A program made the translations under genes and the position numbers. 64,000 bases of DNA. It comes from Anabaena sp. 4-3 (lineage in GTDB: Bacteria; Cyanobacteriota; Cyanobacteriia; Cyanobacteriales; Nostocaceae). The notes under the pieces are model-generated. The model searched no databases and had not been told where the DNA came from. It saw only the letters and a list, made by a program, of their open reading frames with translations. Location: assembly GCF_001597745.1 (NCBI RefSeq), contig NZ_LUHJ01000050.1, positions 160,697-224,696 of the forward strand, given 5' to 3'. Below, one piece after another: positions 40,869-49,615 of this stretch. The number at the start of each line of letters is the position of its first letter. Within the stretch, counting starts at the first letter, position 1.

Positions 40869-42995
40869 CTAACCAATGCAACGTAAAACCACGAGCGATC
40901 GCTCAACCATAGGTACAGTTTGATAACCTGAAACTAAATGGCGATGTTGCAGAAATCGTGTTTCATTCGTATCAATGATTATTTGCCATGCCCTATCTTT
41001 CAAACTACTAGGCAAAGCAAATTCCAGTGGCTCATAATGAGCGTTAAAAAATAACAAAAAACTCTCATCCATGATGCGTTCACCATGCGGGCCAGGAGTA
41101 GCAATACCCTCACCATTTAAGAAAATTTCCAATACTTTGGCATAACTCACCAGCCATTGTTCTTCACTCATCTCACTACCATCGGCATTAAACCAACCAA
41201 TATCACTAATGCCAATACCATGAATAGGACGACCTTGAAACCACTTACGCCGCCGGAATACTGGATGCTGATGACGAAAATAAATCAACTCGCGTGTAAA
41301 GTCTAATAAATCCTGATTTGATGTTTGTAAATCCCAATGTCGCCAAGAAATTTCATTATCTTGGCAGTAGGGATTATTATTACCCTTTTGACTACAGCCC
41401 AATTCATCCCCACTTAACAGCATCGGCACACCCTGAGACAGCATTAACGTAGTCAAAAAGTTTCGTCTTTGACGTTCCCGCAAACGTAATACTTCTGGGT
41501 CTTCGGTTTCGCCTTCCACGCCACAATTCCAGGATTTATGATTGTTATCACCATCCTGATTATTTTCCCCATTGGCTTGATTGTGCTTGTGGTTGTAGCT
41601 GACTAAATCATTCAAGGTAAAACCATCGTGGGAAGTAATAAAATTAATACTTGCATTCGGACTGCGCCCGTTTGTTTGATATAAATCTGGACTACCAGTA
41701 AAACAATAAGCAAAACTTCCCAAACTATTATCCGCACCACGCCAAAAATCTCTGACAGTATCCCGATATCTACCATTCCACTCAGTCCAACGTAGGGGAA
41801 AGTTCCCTACTTGATAACCGCCTTCTCCCAAATCCCAAGGTTCAGCAATTAGCTTTACATCAGCTAAAACTGGGTCTTGATGGATAATGTCAAAAAAAGC
41901 GGCTAGGCTATCTACTTCATATAATTCTCGCGCCAACGCCGAAGCCAAATCAAAACGGAAGCCATCAACGTGCATTTCCGTTACCCAGTAGCGCAAGCTA
42001 TCCATAATTAACTTTAAAACTTGAGCATGGCGCACATTTAAAGAATTACCGCAACCTGTAAAATCCATGTAGTAGCGGGGGTTATCCTCGACCAAGCGGT
42101 AATACACACTATTATCAATGCCTCGTAATGACAGCGTAGGCCCTAAGTGATTACCTTCAGCCGTGTGATTGTAGACTACATCTAAAATTACCTCAATTCC
42201 TGCAAAGTGCAGATCCTTAACCATCTGCTTAAACTCGGTGACTTGTTGTCCTAAAGCACCACTGGCACTGTAGGCAGCATGAGGCGCAAAATAATTAACA
42301 GAATCGTATCCCCAATAATTCCTCAATCCCTTTTCTATGAGATGCCCTGGATAGGATAAAAAATGATGTACAGGCATTAACTCAACGGCTGTAATTCCGA
42401 GTTTTTGCAGATGAGAAATCACTGCGGGATGTGCCAACCCAGCATAAGTACCACGCAATTCTTCTGGAACCTCTGGATGTAGCTTAGTCAAACCCTTGAC
42501 ATGGGTTTCATAAATTACGGTTTCATGCCACGGTGTATATAGTAGTTTGTCTTCTCCCCAATCAAAAGATTCATCAACCACAACACACTTCGGCACAATC
42601 TCAGCATTATCTACATCAGAAAAGGCTAAATCTGCTGCTAGTGCATCCCAAGAATAGCCAAAAATAGCCTGATCATGAATAACCTCGCGATCAATTGCCT
42701 TAGCATAGGGGTCAATCAGCAATTTATTGGGATTAAAACGATGTCCTACCTCTGGCGACCAAGGGCCATGAACTCTAAATCCATATCGATTTCCCGGCCC
42801 CACTCCAGGGACATAACCATGCCAAACAAAATTGGTTTTTTCTGTCAAAGGTAGCCGAATTTCTCCACCATCTTCATCGAATAAACAAAGGTCTACACCA
42901 GTGGCATTCTCTGAAAATAAAGCAAAATTTGTACCTTTTCCATCCCAATAAGCTCCCAAGGGATAAACATTCCCTGGCCAAAGTGCTACATACAT
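40869..42995 (-). CDS. glgX: Glycogen debranching enzyme GlgX
   Basis: GlgX is an isoamylase-type enzyme that removes alpha-1,6 branches, here supplying linear maltodextrin to TreY. The 708-residue GH13 protein has the N-terminal CBM48 domain (YPLGAYWDGKGTNFALFSENAT), VVYNHTAEGN, the nucleophile region HVDGFRFDLASAL (about residue 355), acid region LIAEPWDLGEGGYQVG, NFITSHDGFTLNDLVSY, and the isoamylase-specific GEDNN-like stretch GENNQDGDNNH. It is the first gene of the glgX-treZ-treY operon, reading away from a long AT-rich upstream region. Confidence 0.96.
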   Translation of the reverse strand: MYVALWPGNVYPLGAYWDGKGTNFALFSENATGVDLCLFDEDGGEIRLPLTEKTNFVWHGYVPGVGPGNRYGFRVHGPWSPEVGHRFNPNKLLIDPYAKAIDREVIHDQAIFGYSWDALAADLAFSDVDNAEIVPKCVVVDESFDWGEDKLLYTPWHETVIYETHVKGLTKLHPEVPEELRGTYAGLAHPAVISHLQKLGITAVELMPVHHFLSYPGHLIEKGLRNYWGYDSVNYFAPHAAYSASGALGQQVTEFKQMVKDLHFAGIEVILDVVYNHTAEGNHLGPTLSLRGIDNSVYYRLVEDNPRYYMDFTGCGNSLNVRHAQVLKLIMDSLRYWVTEMHVDGFRFDLASALARELYEVDSLAAFFDIIHQDPVLADVKLIAEPWDLGEGGYQVGNFPLRWTEWNGRYRDTVRDFWRGADNSLGSFAYCFTGSPDLYQTNGRSPNASINFITSHDGFTLNDLVSYNHKHNQANGENNQDGDNNHKSWNCGVEGETEDPEVLRLRERQRRNFLTTLMLSQGVPMLLSGDELGCSQKGNNNPYCQDNEISWRHWDLQTSNQDLLDFTRELIYFRHQHPVFRRRKWFQGRPIHGIGISDIGWFNADGSEMSEEQWLVSYAKVLEIFLNGEGIATPGPHGERIMDESFLLFFNAHYEPLEFALPSSLKDRAWQIIIDTNETRFLQHRHLVSGYQTVPMVERSLVVLRCIG

Positions 42996-43796
42996 AAATT
43001 ATTTTCCCAAAGTCGGTTTTTTTTTCACAACCAACGCCAGATTAAGAATAAAGAAAACAACCAGGTTTTATTCCTCCTCGAAGTCATACCTCATCATTGC
43101 TCTAATTGGCTTCCTGCCAAAAATCATAATTTATTTGATGTGTTTAATTTCGTTTCAAGCATACCTTGCCTAAAATTTTCTAATAATTATTGTTTTGAAT
43201 AATAAGTAGTAAAAAATTATCTTACTTCCATCAGAAGTCAGAATAATTATATATTTCAAAGGTTGTATACATTCTGTTTTTATTCGTATCTTTAGTCTGA
43301 ATTTATACTTTACTTTTAGACTAAATTCCTATCATACTCAGACAAAAAATCTTCAGGAAATTAATATTTAGAAATTAGAGAGAGTTATTCTTAAAAAAAC
43401 TGGGTATCAACATATGTAAAGCTCATAAAATCCCTAAAAACCCTAGAATTATCCTAATTAATCCTCAATTTAATAGGCGGTAATTCGATTTTAATCTCCT
43501 GCCAATAAATGGACATATCCAAGTATTTATAGCTAAGGTTTGTATCCTAAGCTCCTGCAAAAATGCCAATAAACTTCTATCTTAAGACGGTAATAAAAAT
43601 TAGCTAAATAATGCCACATTAGAACCTATGTTTTAGTCAACGAAATTGTAGCCAAATAGGTAAAAAATCAAGTTTAAAACATAAAAACGGTGATTAACTG
43701 CCAGTAGGGAAAGAAATCATCAAAAAAACTAGAAATTTGTTGTAAATAACTGCGATGGCTGCGCCTACCGTAAGTATCGCTCAAGGAGAAAGGAAA
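42996..43796. other. Long AT-rich divergent intergenic region
   Basis: About 800 bases separate glgX from the divergent SDR gene, with strong AT bias and no HIP1 site. Promoters for the trehalose operon and for the SDR operon should lie here. I see no RNA gene or large repeat. Confidence 0.5.
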
Positions 43797-44765
43797 ATGC
43801 CACGACCAATACACAGTTCCGTCATAGTGATAACAGGTGCATCAAGCGGTATTGGGCGAGCCACAGCCCTAGAGTTTGCTAAACAACGAGCCACATTACT
43901 CCTAGCCGCCAGGCGTGAGGGTGCTTTACAGGAAGTTGCTCAAGAGTGCGAACACCTAGGCGCAACGGCGATAGCAGTACGAACAGATGTCACTTTTGAA
44001 TCCGATGTACAAGCCTTAGCACGCCGCGCCATTGAATCCTTTGGACGCTTAGATGTGTGGGTAAACAATGCCGCAGTCAGCGTCTTTGCACGGTTTGAAG
44101 ATGCACCTATGCAAGCTTTCCGACGGGTAATAGAGACTAATTTATTTGGTTACATTTATGGGGCGCGTGCGGCTTTACCCCACTTTCGGGAACAAGGAAG
44201 CGGTAACTTGATTAATGTGTCTTCAGGTGTAGGCGTAACGGGTCAACCATACACAATTCCCTACACGATTAGCAAGTATGCGATTCGGGGACTTTCCGAT
44301 TCGCTGCGGATGGAATTGTATTTAGATAATGCGCCTGATATTCATGTTTGTACTGTGTTGCCTGGTTCGATTGATACACCGATATTTCAACACGCCGGGA
44401 ATTACACAGGTCGCCAAACTAAACCCATGACACCTTTATATCCTGCCAAACAAGTAGCTGAGGCGATCGCCGGTTTAGTAGAAAGACCACAGCGCGAAAT
44501 CATCGTCGGTCAAGCCGTGTATTTGCAAGTGTTACAAAAAACCTTGACTCCCGATGCCTTTGAACAGATGATGGCAAATCAAGTAGACCAAGACCACTTC
44601 CAAGATCATAAACCCGCCCCCCATACCGATGGCAACGTCTTCGAGCCAATGCAAGACTACACAGGCATCAGTGGCAACTGGTTAGTTCGAGATGGCATGA
44701 CAAGTCAAGATATCTGGGATATGGCAAGACAAGCAGCACAGAGAATAGGTTTACCCATGTCTTAA
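43797..44765 (+). CDS. Short-chain dehydrogenase/reductase (SDR)
   Basis: A 322-residue NAD(P)-dependent oxidoreductase of the classical SDR fold. It has TGASSGIG at residues 13-20, VNNAAVS near residue 90, the catalytic Ser in NVSSGVG and the YTISK catalytic pair near residue 158. About 70 residues after the Rossmann core (TPDAFEQMMANQVDQDHFQDH) are extra compared with the shortest SDRs. I chose the ATG at 43797, preceded by AAGGAGAAAGG; a frame from 43755 would start without one. Substrate unknown; it heads a three-gene unit. Confidence 0.9.
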   Translation: MPRPIHSSVIVITGASSGIGRATALEFAKQRATLLLAARREGALQEVAQECEHLGATAIAVRTDVTFESDVQALARRAIESFGRLDVWVNNAAVSVFARFEDAPMQAFRRVIETNLFGYIYGARAALPHFREQGSGNLINVSSGVGVTGQPYTIPYTISKYAIRGLSDSLRMELYLDNAPDIHVCTVLPGSIDTPIFQHAGNYTGRQTKPMTPLYPAKQVAEAIAGLVERPQREIIVGQAVYLQVLQKTLTPDAFEQMMANQVDQDHFQDHKPAPHTDGNVFEPMQDYTGISGNWLVRDGMTSQDIWDMARQAAQRIGLPMS

Positions 44766-44785
44766 ACAGAGAGTAGGGAGGAATC

Positions 44786-44890
44786 AATTCAAAATTCAAA
44801 ATTCAAAATTCAAAATTCAAGATTTCTCCCCCTTTCTCTCTCTGCGCCTCTGCGCGACGGACACTTTGCTCAAGTCGGGAAACCCGCCCA
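44786..44890. repeat. ATTCAAA tandem repeat and TCTGCG repeat
   Basis: Four to five AATTCAAA units (44786-44820) are followed by a TCTCTGCGCCTCTGCG block that contains AAGTCGGGAAACCCGCC and CACTTTGCTCAAG, a common dispersed repeat. Similar ATTCAAA runs stand at 38993-39018, 47189-47240 and 49117-49142. Similar TCTGCG blocks occur at 23558-23590, 27112-27165, 35660-35745 and 53757-53825. Confidence 0.75.
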
Positions 44891-44924
44891 CGCAAGTGTC
44901 CTCCTCTGCGTGAAAAAAACCACC

Positions 44925-45749
44925 ATGAACTTACCAAAAGGCAAACTAGAGAGCCAATACACCAACGTCAATGGTTTATCAATACACGCGCGAGTCTCAT
45001 CACTTAAACCAGAGACTCCCGTCATAATTCTCGTGCATGGGTTGGTAGTTTCCAGTCGTTACATGACTCCCCTCGGCGAGTTACTAGCACCAGATTTTCA
45101 GGTGTATGCGCCAGACTTGCCCGGTTACGGTGAAAGTGACAAGCCAAAACACACCTTAGAATTACCAGAGTTGGCAGATATTTTATGCCAATGGATGGAT
45201 GCAGTGGGAATTGAACGCGCAACCATGCTGGGTAACTCCTTCGGCTGTCAGATTATAGTTGAATTTGCCCTACATCATAGCGATCGCCTAGAACGAGCCA
45301 TCTTACAAGGCCCCACCATTGACCCCCACGCCCGCACCTTACCGCAGCAATTATGGCGATTTTTCCGTAACGCTCCCCTAGAAAACCCCTCTCAAGCTCC
45401 CCTGCAAGTTTACGATTATTGGCAAGCTGGTTTTTCCCGCTTTATTCGTACCGTTCAAATCGCCTTCGCCGACCGAATTGAAGACAAACTACCCGATGTC
45501 CCCGTCCCCACATTAGTTGTGCGTGGTCGAGAAGACCCCGTTGTTAGCCAGCAGTGGGCGGAGGAAGTTGTGCATCTGTTACCAAATGCGCGACTAGCTG
45601 TAATTCCTGGTGGGGGGCATACCCTGAATTACAGTAGACCTCTGGAACTAACCCGCGTCACTCGTGCCTTCATTAACGCTACACAACCCTACTCAGTTGC
45701 AAAGGAGAATTTCAATGCAAACGCCCTTTTATCAAGGAATGTTAGCTGA
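44925..45749 (+). CDS. Alpha/beta hydrolase
   Basis: A 274-residue alpha/beta-fold hydrolase with an oxyanion-hole region ILVHGLVVSSRYM (about residues 39-51), the nucleophile elbow GNSFGC (about residue 103), a late Asp in VRGREDPVV and the catalytic His in PGGGHTLNY. The ATG at 44925 is used; a GTG at 44910 is an alternative. The end overlaps the start of the next gene by 35 bases. The reaction is unknown; its place after an SDR suggests action on a small ester, lipid or ketone-derived substrate. Confidence 0.87.
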   Translation: MNLPKGKLESQYTNVNGLSIHARVSSLKPETPVIILVHGLVVSSRYMTPLGELLAPDFQVYAPDLPGYGESDKPKHTLELPELADILCQWMDAVGIERATMLGNSFGCQIIVEFALHHSDRLERAILQGPTIDPHARTLPQQLWRFFRNAPLENPSQAPLQVYDYWQAGFSRFIRTVQIAFADRIEDKLPDVPVPTLVVRGREDPVVSQQWAEEVVHLLPNARLAVIPGGGHTLNYSRPLELTRVTRAFINATQPYSVAKENFNANALLSRNVS

Positions 45750-47208
45750 TTGGATGGCACAATTACGCATAGCTCCGCCTTACATCGCCGGTTTTGACTC
45801 TGCCACGGCAATGTTACGGGCAACTGCTGCTTATCTGCGGGGTGAAGATTTTCCGGGGATGGGTTCAATGCCAGCCGCGTTAGAACCAATCTCGATTTTA
45901 ATTAACAAGTTGCCCCGACCTGTAAAAGAGTTGATCTATACTGCTGGTAGTGCAGGGGAAGCCATTCCCGCCGCCAGGTTGGGAGATGTTAGCAGCGAGG
46001 TAGTCTCAGAATGGATGGTGAATGAGTACCCCCAACATCAATATCCAGCCGTGGCGATTGGTTCGGCTAGTGGTGCATTGGTGCATTTATGTGCAGCTTT
46101 AGGAATGCCTTGGCTACCTCAAACTTATTTAATTCCTGTACTCCACCCAGAATTACATCCCGATGAACCCCAAAAGGCGATGGAGTGGGGCAGGGAAAAA
46201 GCCAAGCCTTTGCTAAATGCTAACCCAGATTTGCAACTACATCACATGTATGACCCCAATCAAGACCGCTTGACTTTGCGGGGGATGACTTATTTTCGGG
46301 TGAAGCGTCGGGCTTTGGGGGAAACTTATAAACGCTTTTTGCAAAACTGCTTACCTAAAGGCGGAACGATTTTTATTGTTGAGTGTCAGCGAACTTGGCA
46401 CACAACGCAAGTTGACGATCGCCACTTTTTCCAGTTTGGGGCGTTAGGTGGTGCCACCCCAGAGGAGTTTCTCTATGGTAGCCGACGTGTCAGCGAATAT
46501 TTAGAACGCTATCATTCCCATCGCCGACAATGGGAAGCACCCCAACCTGATAGCGATCGCCCAGAAGCCGAATGGGGTTTTGAGCCTATGCTACGGGAAG
46601 ATATCGAAAATTTCGCCCGCGATCGCGGTTATCATCTCCGGCGCATCGTCTTTAAAGAACCAGAACACCTCAGCCCCTTTGTTGCTGAATTATATCGTTG
46701 GTGGTACAAAAAACGGGGCATCATGGCTAACCGTTTGTTTGTCGAATCCTTCATCCTCCTAGAACCAATGTGGTCTTTGCGTACTGCTTCTGTACCATTT
46801 TGGATGAAGTTTAACATGGAACCGTCACTTGATTGGATTCAGCAATACTTGAAGCAGACAGAACCCTATGATGAAATTTATCTGATACTTTTCTCTCATG
46901 GGGTAGATGCGGCAGGTTTGCCGACTATCGAACAATGGCGAGAGGTGTTTAAGTATGCACGCCAGCGCGGCGAGTTCGTCGGCATTACAGAAGATTTTCC
47001 GCGCAACTTTCCCGCTTTAATCCAATATAATACCGAACTACCACGACTGATCAAAGCTCGTTATCCAGTTCCAGGTGCTTTGAGTTTAGAAGAACTAGAT
47101 AAATTTATTGAACAAGTAGGCGATACTTTCCCCGTGCATTGGTTAGGAAAAACATCATTATCAGATGCTGACGGACAAGTTTTAACACCAATTCAAAATT
47201 TAAAATAG
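45715..47208 (+). CDS. Conserved protein of unknown function, third gene of the SDR operon
   Basis: I do not recognise this 497-residue protein. I chose the ATG at 45715 because AAAGGAG lies six bases before it; the frame is open from 45664. It overlaps the hydrolase gene by 35 bases, so translation is coupled. It has no signal peptide and is rich in Trp, Tyr and Arg. A glycine- and serine-rich turn, AIGSASGALVHLCAALG (about residues 121-137), could be a nucleotide- or cofactor-binding loop. The C-terminal half carries YDEIYLILFSHGVDAAG and EFVGITEDFPRNFP. Confidence 0.8.
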   Translation: MQTPFYQGMLADWMAQLRIAPPYIAGFDSATAMLRATAAYLRGEDFPGMGSMPAALEPISILINKLPRPVKELIYTAGSAGEAIPAARLGDVSSEVVSEWMVNEYPQHQYPAVAIGSASGALVHLCAALGMPWLPQTYLIPVLHPELHPDEPQKAMEWGREKAKPLLNANPDLQLHHMYDPNQDRLTLRGMTYFRVKRRALGETYKRFLQNCLPKGGTIFIVECQRTWHTTQVDDRHFFQFGALGGATPEEFLYGSRRVSEYLERYHSHRRQWEAPQPDSDRPEAEWGFEPMLREDIENFARDRGYHLRRIVFKEPEHLSPFVAELYRWWYKKRGIMANRLFVESFILLEPMWSLRTASVPFWMKFNMEPSLDWIQQYLKQTEPYDEIYLILFSHGVDAAGLPTIEQWREVFKYARQRGEFVGITEDFPRNFPALIQYNTELPRLIKARYPVPGALSLEELDKFIEQVGDTFPVHWLGKTSLSDADGQVLTPIQNLK

Positions 47209-47227
47209 CCTACGGCTAAGTTTACGC
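47207..47227. repeat. TAGCCTACGGCTA repeat, second copy
   Basis: This copy begins at the stop codon of the unknown 497-residue gene; its partner is at 7486-7506. It is followed by an ATTCAAA run. Confidence 0.5.
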
Positions 47228-47306
47228 CTACAAAATTCAAAGTTTAAACAATGATTAGATTCTCAATCCTCAATCTCCAGTCCCCACTCCCCACATCGAG
47301 GTGAAT

Positions 47307-47888
47307 ATGACAAATAATCATCCAAAAATCGGCTTAGGAGTATTTACTAAATCCTCAGAATTAGAGCAAGCGATTAATCAATTAAAAGCGGCTGACTTCC
47401 CTGTAGAACAGATTTCTGTGATTGCCAAAGATGTAGAAAAAAGGGACGCAGTAGGCGATGTCAAGGTGAGCGATCGCATCGGTAGTCAAGATGTAAATAC
47501 TACAGGTGCAATCGGTGATACACTGGCAGCAACTACTTGGGGTGGTTTATTGGTGGGTATCAGCAGTTTAGCTCTGCCTGGTGCTTTAGGAGCATTACTA
47601 GCAGCAGGTTCTATCGGTGCTGCTTTAATTGCTAGCATCGGAGGTGTAGCAGTGGGAACAGCAGCATACGAGAATTTAGTCAAGGCGTTGGTGAATTTAG
47701 GCATACCAGAAAATCGAGCCAGAATTTATAGCGATCGCCTCCAACAAAGTTATTATTTACTCATACTCAATGGCACAGACACAGAAATTCATCGGGTAGA
47801 AGACAGCTTACGCCAGCATAGTATCCAAAACTGGGATATTTACGATTTACCCCAGCAGAATAACCTGAAAATTGGGGCTACAGGCTAG
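47307..47888 (+). CDS. General stress protein-like (YflT/DUF1269-like) membrane-associated protein
   Basis: The 193-residue protein begins with a domain resembling general stress protein modules (IGLGVFTKSSELEQAINQLKAADFPVEQISVIAKD), followed by a glycine- and alanine-rich hydrophobic middle (about residues 75-120, two short helices), and a soluble C-terminal part. Proteins of this build are stress-induced in many bacteria, but their activity is not established. The ATG at 47307 is preceded by GAGGTG. It lies between the SDR operon and an antiporter gene. Confidence 0.75.
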   Translation: MTNNHPKIGLGVFTKSSELEQAINQLKAADFPVEQISVIAKDVEKRDAVGDVKVSDRIGSQDVNTTGAIGDTLAATTWGGLLVGISSLALPGALGALLAAGSIGAALIASIGGVAVGTAAYENLVKALVNLGIPENRARIYSDRLQQSYYLLILNGTDTEIHRVEDSLRQHSIQNWDIYDLPQQNNLKIGATG

Positions 47889-48021
47889 CAGCGACAGGTT
47901 AGAGACAGAAGGAAACAGAGATTTTCTAGCTCTGATTGTGGGATAAACAGCCTGTGGGATTTTATCTTGAAAGAGTGTTTTCATTCTTTTTGTTCCCATC
48001 TCACCATCTCTAGCCTTAATC

Positions 48022-49032
48022 ATGCTGCTATTTATTCAAGTTCTGGTTTGCTTTATTTTAGTGATTGCGGTAGGAATCAAGCTTTCCCAAAGTGCCGATA
48101 TCTTGGCAGAAAAAACTGGATTAGGACGTACTTGGATTGGCACCATCTTACTAGCGGGTGTGACTTCTTTACCAGAGTTAGCAACAGGAATTAGTGCCAT
48201 AGTTATTTTTAATTCCCCAGACTTGGCTGTGGGGGGAATTTTGGGCAGTTGTTTATTTAATTTGCTGATTTTAGCACTATTGGATATTGTGACTGGCCCT
48301 GAGCCATTACTGAAACAAGCACAGATTAGTCATGGATTAGCCGCGAGTCTGGGTTGTGTGATGCTAGGTGTAGCGGCGGCTGGAATGCTGTTGGCACAAA
48401 CCAATGTGAATTTAAGCTTGGGATGGGTGGGTATTCCCAGTGTGTTATTAATTTTGTTGTATTTTGTCAGTGCTAGAACCATTGCCCGATTTGAGTCTAG
48501 ACGACGTGCTGCCGTGTTAGAAGAAGAAGTAGAGATTTTTCAATACGAAGACATAACTACTCAACAAGCTTATCGACAATTTTGTTTGCATTCAGTAGCA
48601 ATTGTAATTTTAGGGGTGTGGCTAGCATTTTTAGGTGATCAAATTGCCGAAATTACTGGATTAGGCAAGAGTTTCATCGGTGCGATTTTATTAGCTACAG
48701 CGACTTCTTTACCTGAAATAGTGGCATCCGTGGCAGCAGTAAGACTCAACGCCGTAGATTTGGCAGTTTCTAACCTTTTTGGTTCTAATATCTTTAATTT
48801 AGCGATTCTTGGCATTTATGATTTAGTTTATCTTTCGGGTAGTCTGTGGTTAAGTATTAGCCGAATACATATTTTTACAGATATTGTAGCGATGGTGATG
48901 ACCTCAATAGCGATCGCCGGTCTAATTTACCATGCCGTTAGTCGTTCCCGAATGTATCTCACTTGGGATGGACTAACTCTTATTTTTCTCTACATCGGCG
49001 GCATGTATGTTGTTTACCGTAATTTACTATGA
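48022..49032 (+). CDS. Sodium/calcium exchanger-family antiporter
   Basis: A 336-residue inner-membrane protein of the CaCA superfamily (YrbG-like), exchanging Ca2+ for Na+ or H+. The two inverted alpha repeats are clear: TILLAGVTSLPELATGISAI with FNSPDLAVGGILGSCLFNLLILAL near residues 40-90, and ILLATATSLPEIVASVAAV with LNAVDLAVSNLFGSNIFNLAILG near residues 220-270. About ten membrane spans can be traced, with a cytoplasmic loop between halves (RFESRRRAAVLEEEVEIFQYED). Confidence 0.9.
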   Translation: MLLFIQVLVCFILVIAVGIKLSQSADILAEKTGLGRTWIGTILLAGVTSLPELATGISAIVIFNSPDLAVGGILGSCLFNLLILALLDIVTGPEPLLKQAQISHGLAASLGCVMLGVAAAGMLLAQTNVNLSLGWVGIPSVLLILLYFVSARTIARFESRRRAAVLEEEVEIFQYEDITTQQAYRQFCLHSVAIVILGVWLAFLGDQIAEITGLGKSFIGAILLATATSLPEIVASVAAVRLNAVDLAVSNLFGSNIFNLAILGIYDLVYLSGSLWLSISRIHIFTDIVAMVMTSIAIAGLIYHAVSRSRMYLTWDGLTLIFLYIGGMYVVYRNLL

Positions 49033-49615
49033 AATGAATAACTAGCGATCGCTATCTGGGAACACTGTAATCATCAGTCAAGTCGCTTCTCTGCAAGACG
49101 CTACGCGAACGCTCCAATTCAAAATTAAAAATTCAAAATTCTTGCATTAAAGACAATTAGTGGGGGCTTGAACCCACCACTAATTTTTCGCGTAGCGTCC
49201 CGTAGGGAAGACCACTAAATTGAAAATTTAGTGGGGAGTCTTAAACCTGATTATTCATCCGCCAGTCGTACAGAATTTATTCTGAATTCTGACTCCTGAC
49301 TCCTGTATTCTGGTAGATAAAAACCTTAACCAAAATGCTGTTGATAGTATCAATAAATTTTTAGCCTCTTAAACATGAGTGAAACGGTTAAGAGCAGCTG
49401 GTTTGATCATGAATCTTATTGAATTTCAACCCTGATTACAGATGTTTTAGGCAACGTCTCTATATTCATATTGTAAGTATTCGGTTGTTTCTGACTCTTT
49501 GGTTATAGTTCCTTTGGCTATGGGAGTCATCCCTGTGTTAGATTAATCCAGTCACAATCTGAGCTACTCTGAGGATGAAATTAACTTCTAATGATGTGGC
49601 TGGTAAATTATTTAA
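49033..49615. other. Intergenic region with repeats before treS
   Basis: The first 220 bases hold dispersed repeats: GCAAGACGCTACGCGAACGC (49090-49110), an ATTCAAA run, ATTAGTGGGGG against ACCCACCACTAAT, and TCCCGTAGGGA. The remaining 380 bases are AT-rich and should carry the treS promoter. No gene is supported. Confidence 0.6.
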
